Shown piece by piece: positions 42,329 through 50,796 of a stretch of 64,000 bases of DNA. Each line of letters starts with the position of its first letter. Position 1 is the stretch's first letter. The DNA comes from Bacillus sp. RO1 (GTDB lineage Bacteria > Bacillota > Bacilli > Bacillales > Bacillaceae_I), in the NCBI RefSeq assembly GCF_012524115.1, contig NZ_JAAZWB010000087.1:124001-188000 (forward strand). The letters run 5' to 3'. The notes beneath the pieces are model-generated. The model was not told where the DNA came from. It saw only the letters and a list, made by a program, of their open reading frames with translations, and searched no databases. A program made the position numbers and the translations under genes.

Positions 42329-42861
42329 CTATTCCATAAATTCCTTCGGATAAACAACCGTCCCATGTACATGTTGAAGAGCTCCTTCTTTTAATTCAAG
42401 TGCCATGAAAGATTCTGATGACACAGGAAATGGTGCAGAAATTTCCCATAGATCCGCCCTTTTGAAGCCGAAATTAGGATAGTAATCTTTATGACCCAGG
42501 ACAATGATAGATTTATACCCAAGTTCACACGCTCTTTGAATAGCTTCACGAATGAGGGTACTGCCAATTCCCTTTCTTTGATACTCTGGGGTAACTGAAA
42601 CAGGAGCTAGAGCAAGAGAGGCACTCTCTTCACTCTGATTTACTATTCTTATCTTAGTCAACAGAATATGGCCAACTATCTCCTTCTTTTCATCTATCGC
42701 AACTAAAGACAGCTCAGGTATAAATGCATCCGATCTTCTAAGTCGCTGTACAAGGAAGTGTTCCTTTTGGTCGCTGTATTCTGCTTGTTCAAAAGACGTT
42801 TCACTACATGTTCTGTGATTATATAATCTTCTTGTCTTTCTTGCCTGATAGTTATATACAT
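42329..42861 (-). pseudogene. GNAT acetyltransferase with a frameshift (YhbS-like)
   Basis: ATG at 42861 has GGAGG upstream and starts MYITIRQERQEDYIITEHVVK. After about 21 codons the frame breaks at 42799-42801, where the coding strand has AAA; one more A would restore TSFEQAEYSDQKEHFLVQRLRRSD and join the long frame that ends at 42329. The rest carries a normal GNAT core (VTPEYQRKGIGSTLIREAIQ, YYPNFGFKRADLWEIS). It is either a recent pseudogene, a programmed slip, or a one-base sequencing error in a homopolymer. Its start overlaps the stop of the DUF402 gene. Confidence 0.85.
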
Positions 42862-43398
42862 CTATTCCTCCAATAAAATCTTCAAGTGGGATTTTGTCAG
42901 CCCCAGTAACTCAAAGTCATTATTTTCAATCTGTTGATTAATTTTGTTTGCTTCTGCCCATGCCAGCTGGTATTGGGCCTGATTAATCGTACCTTTGGTG
43001 TATGCTTCCTCCAGCTCATCTGCATCTTTTTGGATTACTTCTCCTGATGAAAGAACAATAATGTCTAAAAACAGGTCATCCGTGTAAGGAAGGTTATTTT
43101 CTATTCCATTCTCATTCGTGATATCGATATACCATTGAACGACCTCGCCACTCGCATCAAACATGGTCGTTAAGGAGTAATGTTCATTGCTTGGAAAGTG
43201 CTGAAGCCACATATATCCATCATCGACGATGCAAATACTCTTTTCATCATAGTTAACAGTTAAAGGCTTGATAACTTTATGTATATAAATTAAAGTAACA
43301 TACCCTCTAAAGGCATCTGTATCCAAAAATTTCTGTGAGTATTCCCTTTTTAAAATTCGCTTCCATTCAGAGCGGTCTCCGTGTCGTCGTTTCAGCAT
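42862..43398 (-). CDS. DUF402 protein
   Basis: The 178-residue protein has the DUF402 pattern: SICIVDDGYMWLQHFPSNEHYSLTTMFDASGEVVQWYIDITNENG with the conserved acidic residues DDLFLDIIVLSSGEV, then a helical tail (ADELEEAYTKGTINQAQYQLAW). DUF402 folds are seen in nucleoside-phosphate phosphatases such as FomD and in YgaC, so a nucleotide hydrolase is possible. The TAG stop is directly followed by the ATG of the frameshifted GNAT gene, so the two were co-translated. RBS AGGAGG precedes the ATG at 43398. Confidence 0.8.
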   Translation of the reverse strand: MLKRRHGDRSEWKRILKREYSQKFLDTDAFRGYVTLIYIHKVIKPLTVNYDEKSICIVDDGYMWLQHFPSNEHYSLTTMFDASGEVVQWYIDITNENGIENNLPYTDDLFLDIIVLSSGEVIQKDADELEEAYTKGTINQAQYQLAWAEANKINQQIENNDFELLGLTKSHLKILLEE

Positions 43399-43419
43399 CG
43401 GTATCCTCCTAGTGGGTTG

Positions 43420-43437
43420 TAGGGGTACAGCGACCCA
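43420..43437 (+). repeat. Degenerate dispersed repeat copy
   Basis: AGGGGTACAGCGACCCA with GTGGGTT on its left is a shortened copy. The rest of the gap to 43660 has no convincing gene. It includes a small hairpin TGAAGCG/CGCTTC-like at 43560-43584 and two TTTTTSGT stretches resembling 50070-50085. Confidence 0.45.
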
Positions 43438-43661
43438 CCCACAACTTACAATATGTGAATTGCCGTCGATTTCAAATGGTTTTTTGTATACTTTAGGTGG
43501 TTTTTCGTTCGGTGGCTCTTACGGCTTCTTTACTAGACGCAGATGTTTATCTCAAAAAAATGAAGCGGTTGGAGCTTCGCTTTTTTCTTCAGTAAAGAAA
43601 GAAGCCTTTGGGATTAGTACGCTTGGAGATATAGGGTGAGTTTTCTGAGTTGTTATATGGA

Positions 43662-43694
43662 AAAGAGCCTGAGCATGACAGCAGGCTCTTTTTC
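43662..43694. terminator. Terminator of the nagR-side operon
   Basis: AAAAGAGCCTG and CAGGCTCTTTT pair perfectly around a short loop, with T-runs on both sides. It lies 31 bp past the stop of the SIS-domain gene. Confidence 0.85.
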
Positions 43695-43724
43695 TATGCA
43701 CCTGAAGAGGCGGGCAATACTACA

Positions 43725-44459
43725 TCAGAAGAGTTCAATTCTCTTGCCATACTTATTTATCAATTCGTTATTGTGCTCCTCAGAACCGTCAACATTCCCG
43801 CTTTTAAATATCGGAATCTTCATCCCTTTTTTAATAAGAAGTTGAACGGCATTCACAATTATTTGATTCAGGATGGCTGCATTTATGATTGTGGACCCTG
43901 GCCCTAACCTATTTGTTGAATGATGATTATGTAATGTTATTAAGGCGTCTCCTATAGGGATAAGATTATCAAGTGCAATATCAGCTGCAGCCGCTAAATG
44001 TAAATCCGTAGAATGACGAGAAGGAAGGGTGTGGTAGGCATGGGACGATATTGTCATGACTTTCATTCCCATCTTTTTCCCATACTGTGCAACATCTATC
44101 GGAACAGGATTTCTTCCAGATGTGGAGACAACCAATAAAACGTCATTGGGTTGGAATGGTTGGGAGGGTAGAAAGGTTTTTGCGAACAAGGGGTCTTTCT
44201 CTAAATCAGAGGAACGCAGCGCTCCCTTATGCAGCATGAGATTTTCCACCAATAATGGTCTAATTGGGACAATTCCACCTGCCCTATAAAATACTTCTTC
44301 AGCGATCATGTGGGAGTGGCCGCATCCAAAAACATGTAGAATACCTTCATTACCAAAGCAGTCAGCAAGGAGAGAGGATGACTGCTCCATTTCAATACTG
44401 TTTTTTTCCTCCACTTTTGTCAGGAGCTGTTGAACAGCTGATAAATAACTTGTATCCAT
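43725..44459 (-). CDS. SIS-domain sugar-phosphate binding protein
   Basis: The 244-residue protein has a phosphosugar-binding SIS fold: GILHVFGCGHSHMIAEEVFYRAGG and VLLVVSTSGRNPVPIDVAQYGKKMGMKVMTISS, plus the C-terminal DALITLHNHHSTNRLGPGSTIINA. It belongs to the UPF0309 group (YfeU-type). In this operon it follows nagR, so it likely acts on amino-sugar phosphates, for example as an isomerase or regulator. MurNAc-6-phosphate etherase is a looser relative, but the catalytic motif of that enzyme is not evident. RBS GGGAGA lies before ATG 44459. Confidence 0.8.
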   Translation of the reverse strand: MDTSYLSAVQQLLTKVEEKNSIEMEQSSSLLADCFGNEGILHVFGCGHSHMIAEEVFYRAGGIVPIRPLLVENLMLHKGALRSSDLEKDPLFAKTFLPSQPFQPNDVLLVVSTSGRNPVPIDVAQYGKKMGMKVMTISSHAYHTLPSRHSTDLHLAAAADIALDNLIPIGDALITLHNHHSTNRLGPGSTIINAAILNQIIVNAVQLLIKKGMKIPIFKSGNVDGSEEHNNELINKYGKRIELF

Positions 44460-44474
44460 GATATCTCTCCCTTA

Positions 44475-45203
44475 CTATTCAAATCTCTTCATTTTGATGT
44501 AGAATTTGTATCTGTCACCCCTATAGTGGGATTTTACTAGTTCTAGAGGAGTCCCATCTTGTAGAAAAGTGTTTCGCTTAATGTATAACATTGGATGATC
44601 TTTATTAATTTTTAAAAGTTTGGCATCTTCACTAGAAGCTTGTATGGATTCAATCATTTGATCTGCATGGGCAATTTCAAGGTTCAGCTTTTCTTCGATA
44701 TAAGCATAAAGGGAAGTGTTTGCTACTTCTTCCGTTAGTCCTTTTACTAAATTGGCAGAGAGGTAATTTGTCTCAAGTGCCATCGGTTCACCATCAGCCA
44801 AACGTATCCTTTTTATCTCATATACAGGTGCATGTTCCTTAATATGAAGTTCATCAGCTATATGAATGGAGGCTGGCACTATTTCAAAATGGATCAATTC
44901 ACTTGTGGGGTTCATCCCCCGTTTTTTCATATCCTCTGTAAAAGAGGTCAACCCTTGAAGCGGCTGTTCAATTTTTTTATTTGCTACAAAAGTGCCGCTT
45001 CCCTTTTTACGATAGAGAAGCCCCTCGGTTACCAGTGAATTAATGGCTTGCCTGACGGTCATTCTGCTTATTCCATAAGCTTTGGCATATTCTCTCTCTG
45101 AAGGTATAGTTTCTCCAGGAACTAAAGTACCTGAGTTAATTTGATCCTTAATGAAAGATTCTAGCTGGTAATAAAATGGTATGGGGGAACTTTTATCAAT
45201 CAT
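44475..45203 (-). CDS. nagR: GntR/UTRA repressor of amino-sugar use (NagR)
   Basis: The 242-residue protein has an N-terminal GntR winged helix (IPFYYQLESFIKDQINSGTL, IPSEREYAKAYGISRMTVRQAINSLVTEGLLYRKKGSGTFVA in two parts) and a C-terminal UTRA effector domain (YEIKRIRLADGEPMALETNYL ... LYIKRNTFLQDGTPLELVKSHYRGDRYKF). In B. subtilis NagR (YvoA) represses nagAB and nagP and is released by glucosamine-6-phosphate or GlcNAc-6-phosphate. Two matching operators lie in the divergent nagA-nagP region. The gene follows nagB by 19 bp. Confidence 0.93.
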   Translation of the reverse strand: MIDKSSPIPFYYQLESFIKDQINSGTLVPGETIPSEREYAKAYGISRMTVRQAINSLVTEGLLYRKKGSGTFVANKKIEQPLQGLTSFTEDMKKRGMNPTSELIHFEIVPASIHIADELHIKEHAPVYEIKRIRLADGEPMALETNYLSANLVKGLTEEVANTSLYAYIEEKLNLEIAHADQMIESIQASSEDAKLLKINKDHPMLYIKRNTFLQDGTPLELVKSHYRGDRYKFYIKMKRFE

Positions 45204-45222
45204 TTACCCTGTTTATCTCCTT

Positions 45223-45960
45223 TCAAGCAATGATACTAGAGTTTTGACGAACCGTATTGTCTGCAATAATTTTAACACAAGGATGCTTTCTTAGGATAGA
45301 TGCAGGAAATGAGTCTGAAACACTGCCATTTATCAGTTGGTCATAAGCTTTTGCCTTGTTCTTTCCAGAAACTAATAGCAGTATTTCTTTCGCATTCATA
45401 ATGGAATTTATACCCATTGTGATAGCGTGATGTGGAACACTTTCCATTGTTTCAAAAAAACGGGCATTCGCTTTTCTAGTCGATTCTGTAAGTTTCACAA
45501 CATGAGTTTTGCTGTCAAAACTGGTTCCAGGTTCATTGAAACCAATATGTCCATTTTCCCCCAAACCTAAAATCTGGATATCTGCAGGACCTTTGTTTTG
45601 GAGTTTCAGTTCATAATTTCTGCATTCTTTTTCAAGATCTTCTGCTTTTCCGTTCGGAATATGAGTATTTTCTCTATTAATGTTGATATGTTTGAATAAG
45701 TTTTTATTCATATATTCGTAATAACTGTTCGCATCATTTTTATCTAAACCAACATATTCATCCAGATTAAAGGTAGTTATACCTTCATAGGAGGTACTGT
45801 TCTCCTTATAGTCTTTTATCAAATATTCGTAGAGTTTTGTTGGTGTGCTTCCTGTTGCCATTCCTATTACAAGGTTTGGGTTCTTTTTAACTTTTTTAAT
45901 AATGATTTCTGCAGCTATTTGACTTAGGTCGTCATAGGTAATAGCGGTGATAATATCCAT
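45223..45960 (-). CDS. nagB: Glucosamine-6-phosphate deaminase NagB
   Basis: The 245-residue enzyme converts glucosamine-6-phosphate to fructose-6-phosphate and ammonia. The typical sequence marks are LVIGMATGSTPTKLYEYL (phosphate loop), FNLDEYVGLD and the catalytic IQILGLGENGHIGFNEPG with the His and Glu pair. The length is normal for Firmicutes, which lack the allosteric C-terminal extension of the enterobacterial form. It starts at ATG 45960, six bases past nagA, with GGAGAG as RBS. It completes the GlcNAc pathway begun by NagP and NagA. Confidence 0.96.
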   Translation of the reverse strand: MDIITAITYDDLSQIAAEIIIKKVKKNPNLVIGMATGSTPTKLYEYLIKDYKENSTSYEGITTFNLDEYVGLDKNDANSYYEYMNKNLFKHININRENTHIPNGKAEDLEKECRNYELKLQNKGPADIQILGLGENGHIGFNEPGTSFDSKTHVVKLTESTRKANARFFETMESVPHHAITMGINSIMNAKEILLLVSGKNKAKAYDQLINGSVSDSFPASILRKHPCVKIIADNTVRQNSSIIA

Positions 45961-45965
45961 CAGGC

Positions 45966-47156
45966 CTACTCTCCTTTATAAACTAATTGACCATTGCAAA
46001 AGGTCATCTTCACTTCAAAATTTTGATTCATGATTACAATATCAGCATCTTTCCCAACTTCGATACTTCCTTTTCTTTCCCAAACATTGAGCCTTTTAGC
46101 AGGGTTGGTTGAAGCCATTCTGACGGCTTCCTCTAATGCACAGCCTGTGAATTCTTTCATATTTCTCAAGCCTTCATTCATTTTTAGAACACTACCCGCA
46201 AGTGTGCCATTTTCAAGTAGTGCAGTGTTGTTTGCCACTGCGACTTTTTGTCCACCCAATTCATATTCTCCATCCTCCAGCCACTTTGCTCTCATGGAAT
46301 CCGTTATTAACAGAATTCTATCTGGTCCCTTTGCAAGATAGGTTGCTTTTACGACAGCAGGGTGAACGTGAATACCGTCAGCTATCATTTCGATTAAAAG
46401 CTCCTCATGGGCAAGACCTGCACCCACAACACCTGGTTCGCGATGATGGCTACCTCGCATACCGTTGTAAAAATGTGTAACGTGCTCTGCACCTGCTTCC
46501 ATAGCATCGAGCATCTCATGATAAACAGCATCAGAGTGTCCAATGGAAGTGATGATCTTATTTTTCGTTAAATGATGGACAAATTCTACACCGTTTGGCT
46601 GCTCTGGTGCCATGGTAACCACTTTAATATGGTTTCCGGACTCCTCTTGCCAGCTTTCAAAAAGTTGGATATCTGGCTTCACAATATGTTCCAATGGCTG
46701 TGCGCCAGCGCGTTTTGGGGATATAAATGGACCTTCCAAATGTATTCCAAGTAATTCACTGCCTATTGATTGATTCGTACCTTTTTTTAAATAGTTATTT
46801 ACTGTGCGTAAGGCTGATTCAATATCAGATCGCTCTTGGGTAATTGTTGTAGCTAAAAAGCTAGTTGTACCTTCCTGTGGCAGTGTTTCACACATTGTTT
46901 TCAAGGATTCTTCAGAAGCATCCATTGTGTCAGCTCCGTTTAAACCGTGTATATGGATGTCTATGAAACCTGGGGAAGCAAACAGATCGGAGGAAAAACG
47001 AATTTCCTTGATATTTTCAGTGTTTTGGTATTGATCCATGGCTCCTATTTCAAAAATTTTTCCTTCTTTAACTTTGATAAATCCATTTTGTTGAATTGTT
47101 TTCTCTTTTATTAGATTGACAGAAAGCAGGGCATAACTATTTATGATAGTACTCAT
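45966..47156 (-). CDS. nagA: N-acetylglucosamine-6-phosphate deacetylase NagA
   Basis: The 396-residue amidohydrolase removes acetate from GlcNAc-6-phosphate. Metal and substrate residues are seen in PGFIDIHIHGLNGADTMD (His-x-His), GIHLEGPFISPKRAGAQ, SIGHSDAVYHEML, HVTHFYNGMRG and the catalytic Asp in LLITDSMRAKW. It is the first gene of the leftward nagA-nagB-nagR-SIS operon. The ATG at 47156 follows AAAGGAGA. A NagR operator (47208-47223) lies 50 bp upstream, so repression by NagR is expected. Confidence 0.95.
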   Translation of the reverse strand: MSTIINSYALLSVNLIKEKTIQQNGFIKVKEGKIFEIGAMDQYQNTENIKEIRFSSDLFASPGFIDIHIHGLNGADTMDASEESLKTMCETLPQEGTTSFLATTITQERSDIESALRTVNNYLKKGTNQSIGSELLGIHLEGPFISPKRAGAQPLEHIVKPDIQLFESWQEESGNHIKVVTMAPEQPNGVEFVHHLTKNKIITSIGHSDAVYHEMLDAMEAGAEHVTHFYNGMRGSHHREPGVVGAGLAHEELLIEMIADGIHVHPAVVKATYLAKGPDRILLITDSMRAKWLEDGEYELGGQKVAVANNTALLENGTLAGSVLKMNEGLRNMKEFTGCALEEAVRMASTNPAKRLNVWERKGSIEVGKDADIVIMNQNFEVKMTFCNGQLVYKGE

Positions 47157-47207
47157 AGATGTCTCCTTTCACAATTATCGTATGTTAATTCTAACAGAAT
47201 AATGTAT

Positions 47208-47223
47208 AGTTGTATATACCACT
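47208..47223 (-). promoter_or_regulatory. NagR operator (dre) for nagA
   Basis: Read leftward the site is AGTGGTATATACAACT, which closely matches the known NagR/YvoA recognition element and keeps the GT-x-TA-x-AC core. It precedes nagA. Confidence 0.8.
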
Positions 47224-47278
47224 TATAACTATATTACTTGATGTGTTTCCTCATAAGTATAAGATATTCCCAATTTTA

Positions 47279-47294
47279 TTGGTATAGACAACTA
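47279..47294 (+). promoter_or_regulatory. NagR operator (dre) for the nagP promoter
   Basis: ATTGGTATAGACAACT is, to my recollection, the same as the B. subtilis NagR operator. It overlaps the likely -35 TAGACA (47287-47292), 17 bp before the -10 TAGTAT (47310-47315). Confidence 0.85.
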
Positions 47295-47323
47295 TACGAA
47301 AGTTGTGCTAGTATTACTTCATT

Positions 47324-47337
47324 GCAAGCACTTTCAT
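47324..47337 (+). promoter_or_regulatory. Possible cre (CcpA) site
   Basis: TGCAAGCACTTTCA matches the catabolite-responsive consensus TGWNANCGNTNWCA at all but two positions. It lies between the nagP promoter and RBS, where a CcpA roadblock would act. Confidence 0.5.
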
Positions 47338-47360
47338 AATATAAAGGAGTATTGATAAAA

Positions 47361-48716
47361 ATGATTGGTTTTTTACAAAGAATCGGGAAATCACTAATGT
47401 TGCCGATTGCTGTGCTTCCTGCTGCAGCAATATTATTAAGAATTGGACAAGAGGACTTATTGGGTATTGAATTTATTGCAAACGCAGGGAACGCAGTATT
47501 TGCTAATCTTGCGCTTATTTTTGCTATTGGGATAGCGATTGGTTTCGCCAAAGATAATAATGGATCTGCGGCATTGGCTGCTGCTATAGGATACTTGGTA
47601 TTAGTTAGTGGCACCCAAGCAATCAATGAAGATATTGATATGGCCGTACTAGGCGGGATAATATCAGGGGTTGTAGCAGGATTGCTTTACAACAGGTTTC
47701 ATGATATAAAAATGCCTGATTGGCTTGGTTTTTTCGCAGGTAGACGATTTGTTCCTATCATTACCGCTACTGTAATGGTAATCTTAGCTGGAATATTTGG
47801 AGTCATTTGGGCACCGATCCAAGAATTTATTAACAACATCGGCCAATGGATCATAGATGCAGGAGCAGTCGGTGTTGGTATCTTCGGATTCTTGAATCGC
47901 CTACTCATTCCGATAGGGTTGCACCATGTACTCAATAGTTTAGTATGGTTTGTATTTGGAGAATATAATGGTGCGACTGGGGATTTAAATCGATTCTTTG
48001 CAGGTGACCCGACAGCTGGTATCTTTATGGCCGGTTTCTTCCCTGTCATGATGTTCGGTTTACCTGCTGCAGCGTTAGCGATGGTTGCAACAGCAAAAAA
48101 ACACCGCCGTAAAGCTGTATCAGGAATGCTGATTGGTATCGCCTTTACATCATTTTTAACTGGTATTACAGAGCCGATTGAGTTTACTTTCATGTTCCTG
48201 GCTCCGTTTTTATACGTCATACATGCATTATTAACAGCAAGTTCCATGGTTATTGTTTACTTATTGGATATAAAGCATGGTTTTGGATTCTCTGCCGGTG
48301 CCATTGACTTTTTCCTAAATTGGGGGATAGCACAGCAGCCGTTTTTACTTTTAATCATCGGTTTAGCTTATGGCGCAGTATATTTCTTTGTTTTCTATTT
48401 TCTTATTAGGACCTTTAATTTAAAAACACCAGGTCGGGAAGATGAAGAGGATATTATAGAAGAAAAAGGAACAGGTGAAGATAAATATTCTGTAATGGCT
48501 CGTAAATTTATTGATGATATAGGTGGTAGGGAAAATATTGCTGCTGTTGACTACTGCACGACCAGACTCAGATTGACAATCAGGGATATGAGTAAAGTGC
48601 AGGAAAATTCATTAAAGCAACATGGTGCCAAAGGGGTCATAAAAGTAAATCAAACAAATCTGCAAATAATTGTTGGAACCGATGTCCAATTTGTCGGGGA
48701 TAAGATGAAAGAATAG
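47361..48716 (+). CDS. nagP: N-acetylglucosamine PTS transporter EIICB (NagP)
   Basis: The 451-residue protein imports GlcNAc and phosphorylates it. The EIIC membrane part (residues 1-360) has FLQRIGKSLMLPIAVLPAAAILL, WLGFFAGRRFVPI, the sugar-binding PIGLHHVLNSLVWF and [15 protein letters not shown]. The EIIB domain at the C-terminus has the phosphocysteine in VDYCTTRLRLTIRD and ends with IIVGTDVQFVGDKM. No EIIA domain is fused, so a separate EIIA-Glc is needed. It is divergent from nagA and shares the NagR-controlled region. The ATG at 47361 lies 12 bases past GGAG. Confidence 0.94.
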   Translation: MIGFLQRIGKSLMLPIAVLPAAAILLRIGQEDLLGIEFIANAGNAVFANLALIFAIGIAIGFAKDNNGSAALAAAIGYLVLVSGTQAINEDIDMAVLGGIISGVVAGLLYNRFHDIKMPDWLGFFAGRRFVPIITATVMVILAGIFGVIWAPIQEFINNIGQWIIDAGAVGVGIFGFLNRLLIPIGLHHVLNSLVWFVFGEYNGATGDLNRFFAGDPTAGIFMAGFFPVMMFGLPAAALAMVATAKKHRRKAVSGMLIGIAFTSFLTGITEPIEFTFMFLAPFLYVIHALLTASSMVIVYLLDIKHGFGFSAGAIDFFLNWGIAQQPFLLLIIGLAYGAVYFFVFYFLIRTFNLKTPGREDEEDIIEEKGTGEDKYSVMARKFIDDIGGRENIAAVDYCTTRLRLTIRDMSKVQENSLKQHGAKGVIKVNQTNLQIIVGTDVQFVGDKMKE

Positions 48717-48743
48717 AACCAGTCTAATATGGCTGGTTTTTTT
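48717..48743 (+). terminator. Terminator of nagP
   Basis: AACCAG and CTGGTT (with an adjacent C/G pair) form a short stem followed by TTTTTTT, directly after the stop. Confidence 0.75.
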
Positions 48744-48856
48744 CTATTAAGATTTGAAATGATGTTTAGAAAAAAGATGTACCAGCCTTTGGCGACATTT
48801 ACAACTCTACTATTTGAGAGCAAAATGGTTTCAGCCGACCAATCCCCCCTCATTCC

Positions 48857-48878
48857 GGGTCAACGGACCTGTCCCCTC
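48857..48878 (-). repeat. Dispersed repeat copy in a gene-free stretch
   Basis: GGGTCAACGGACCTGTCCCC is an inverted-orientation copy. The 322 bp between the nagP terminator and the nuclease gene hold only this copy, AT-rich sequence likely to carry the nuclease promoter, and a small hairpin CTCGT/ACGAG near 49013-49028. Confidence 0.7.
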
Positions 48879-49065
48879 GTCGCTTATCCCCCCTTCATGG
48901 TTCATAGGGAGCAGGAGAACAGTACCTTTTCTTAACATTTACAATATTTTAACTTATTAGGACACTTTTTTATATTATTATTATTTCTGGTAGATACATA
49001 GTCTATTAGATTCTCGTCCATCCACGAGTATTTAATATAAAAATTTTATAGTAGGAGGCATTTCT

Positions 49066-49698
49066 ATGCTGAAGAAGTCCATGTTGGTTGTTTTTGCCTT
49101 TATTTTGTCGTTCTCTGCTTTACAGCTTGATCCGCAATCTGTATCGGCACTTCCCCCTGGAACACCGTCCAAGTCTCAAGCTCAAACGCAATTAAACTCG
49201 TTGACTGTAAAATCGGAAGGCTCCATGACAGGATACTCAAGGGATCATTTCCCGCATTGGAGCAGCCAAGGTAATGGCTGCGATACTCGCCAAATTGTCC
49301 TTCAACGAGATGCCGACTATTACAGCGGTAACTGTCCTGTCTCCTCTGGAAAATGGTATAGTTATTTTGATGGCGTTATAGTATACTCACCATCTGAAAT
49401 CGACATTGATCACGTTGTTCCGTTGGCAGAGGCTTGGCGTTCCGGCGCTAATAGCTGGACAACCGACCAGCGACGTGCTTTTGCCAATGACCTAAATGGA
49501 CCACAGCTAATTGCCGTAACAGCAAGCGTTAATCGCTCCAAAGGGGACCAGGATCCATCTACATGGCAACCACCTCGTACCGGAGCCCGCTGCGCATATG
49601 CAAAGTGGTGGATTAATACGAAATACCGCTGGGACTTGAGTCTTCAATCATCAGAAAAATCAGCATTGCAAACGATGCTTAACAGCTGTTCCTACTAA
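49066..49698 (+). CDS. Secreted HNH endonuclease
   Basis: The 210-residue product has a type I signal peptide (MLKKSMLVVFAFILSFSALQ..., predicted cleavage after SVSA, about residue 29). The mature domain has DIDHVVPLAEAWRSGA and DLNGPQLIAVTASVNRSKGDQDPSTWQPP, the beta-beta-alpha metal motif of the DUF1524/HNH family. Two cysteine pairs may stabilise it outside. It would degrade extracellular DNA for nutrition or competition. The ATG is behind GTAGGAGG. It has no immunity-type neighbour except the 80-residue protein downstream, so an effector role is not indicated. Confidence 0.88.
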   Translation: MLKKSMLVVFAFILSFSALQLDPQSVSALPPGTPSKSQAQTQLNSLTVKSEGSMTGYSRDHFPHWSSQGNGCDTRQIVLQRDADYYSGNCPVSSGKWYSYFDGVIVYSPSEIDIDHVVPLAEAWRSGANSWTTDQRRAFANDLNGPQLIAVTASVNRSKGDQDPSTWQPPRTGARCAYAKWWINTKYRWDLSLQSSEKSALQTMLNSCSY

Positions 49699-49708
49699 AA
49701 AATCTATC

Positions 49709-49738
49709 GAGGCTGCAGGTTATGTGCTTTGCAGCCTC
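49709..49738 (+). terminator. Hairpin after the nuclease gene
   Basis: GAGGCTGCA and TGCAGCCTC form a 9-bp stem with a 12-base loop. The T-run is poor, so partial read-through to the next gene is possible. Confidence 0.55.
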
Positions 49739-49763
49739 TATATATAAGAGAGGAGTCCTACCT

Positions 49764-50006
49764 ATGGAAAAGCTATCTTCTATTTTTACTGCATCACACG
49801 GCGTCATGACTACAGAAGTTGGTGTCATCAGCGGCGAACTTGAACTGCGAACTACTTGTGATGAAGATGGAGTTCTGTCGCTTGCGATTACTTATGTAGG
49901 TGCCGAAGAGTGGTACACGTTGCCTGGTGAAGGCTATCGCCTGCATGATTTGCGGGACCATGAAGTGGTTCATGGGATGCTTGTGAAGGTGTTGGAGCGG
50001 GGATAA
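49764..50006 (+). CDS. Hypothetical 80-residue protein
   Basis: GAGGAG lies about 8 nt before the ATG at 49764. The protein (MEKLSSIFTASHGVMTTEVGVI..., later EEWYTLPGEGYRLHDLRDHEVVHGMLV) is acidic, has no signal or membrane helix and is probably cytosolic. It is 66 bp downstream of the secreted nuclease gene across a weak hairpin. No family is recognised. The 170 bp after it contain no gene and end with a repeat copy. Confidence 0.55.
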   Translation: MEKLSSIFTASHGVMTTEVGVISGELELRTTCDEDGVLSLAITYVGAEEWYTLPGEGYRLHDLRDHEVVHGMLVKVLERG

Positions 50007-50178
50007 GAAGAAAGGCAGGTGGCCACCCCACCACCAATATCCCTTCTACCTTTCAATTAAATACTTTTAGTGGTTTTTCGTATACTTCAAGCATTTTATT
50101 GACTAATTGGAAGCGTTTATTGAATAAATGGAGAGGTGGAGTGAAACCCAACAAAACATCCAATTTACATCAACCTTT

Positions 50179-50730
50179 CTACAGAAAAGGATTGACGCAT
50201 CGGGTCACCGTACCTGTCCCCTCAACCCAGCTCAGCCTATACACATCCGGATTCCTAAGGTTCTTCCAGTCTTCAAATCCAAATCTAGGTTGATAATGCC
50301 TAATTAGCAGGGACATGATATTGCCATGTGTCACGATAACGATATTTTCCTCGTCCGTTTCATAAGCTTCTTCTACAACTTGGCCAATTCTATCCATTGC
50401 CTCTCTACTTGATTCGCCGCCTTCGAATTTCAGGTCTAAATCTTCATAGGTTGCTTTCAACTTTTCAAGCCAGTCTGGTAAATCTACGGAACTAAGTGTG
50501 CGTTCTGCTAAGCGATCCTCTTTTTCTATTTTTATTTCCCTGTCTTTAGCAAGCGGTTCTATTGTTTGGATAGCGCGTAAAAAAGGGCTAGAGATGATGC
50601 GGTCTATTGATGTGTTGGAGAAATACCTTGCTAACTCTTGCGCTTGCTTCCCTCCCTTTTCTGTAAGGGGTGATTCTGGAGGTTGCCCTTTGGCTTCGCA
50701 ATGCCTGATTATGTAGATGTTTTTTGACAT
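50179..50730 (-). CDS. Histidine phosphatase with repeat-encoded C-terminus
   Basis: The 183-residue protein is a phosphoglycerate-mutase-like phosphatase. The catalytic motif is YIIRHCEAKG (RHC instead of the common RHG), with SSPFLRAIQTIEPLA, a conserved Glu in LAERTL and the second His in IVIVTHGNIMSLL. The substrate is unknown; relatives act on sugar phosphates or phosphoproteins. The last 14 residues (EGTGTVTRCVNPFL) are encoded by a copy of the dispersed repeat (50202-50224) and the sequence behind it, so the native end has been lost or extended. The ATG at 50730 follows AAGGGG. Confidence 0.85.
   Translation of the reverse strand: MSKNIYIIRHCEAKGQPPESPLTEKGGKQAQELARYFSNTSIDRIISSPFLRAIQTIEPLAKDREIKIEKEDRLAERTLSSVDLPDWLEKLKATYEDLDLKFEGGESSREAMDRIGQVVEEAYETDEENIVIVTHGNIMSLLIRHYQPRFGFEDWKNLRNPDVYRLSWVEGTGTVTRCVNPFL
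50202..50224 (-). repeat. Dispersed repeat inside the histidine phosphatase gene
   Basis: GGGTCACCGTACCTGTCCCC is in frame with the gene on the other strand and encodes EGTGTVT. Confidence 0.8.
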
Positions 50731-50796
50731 GAATGGGTCCCCTTTCTTTTGCTATTTATCATTACGAACAGAATGGAAATTTGTTTCATTTTTCAT

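Noticed and set aside
43412-43639. 75-codon rightward frame
   Set aside because: It starts in a repeat copy, has low-complexity composition and no RBS.
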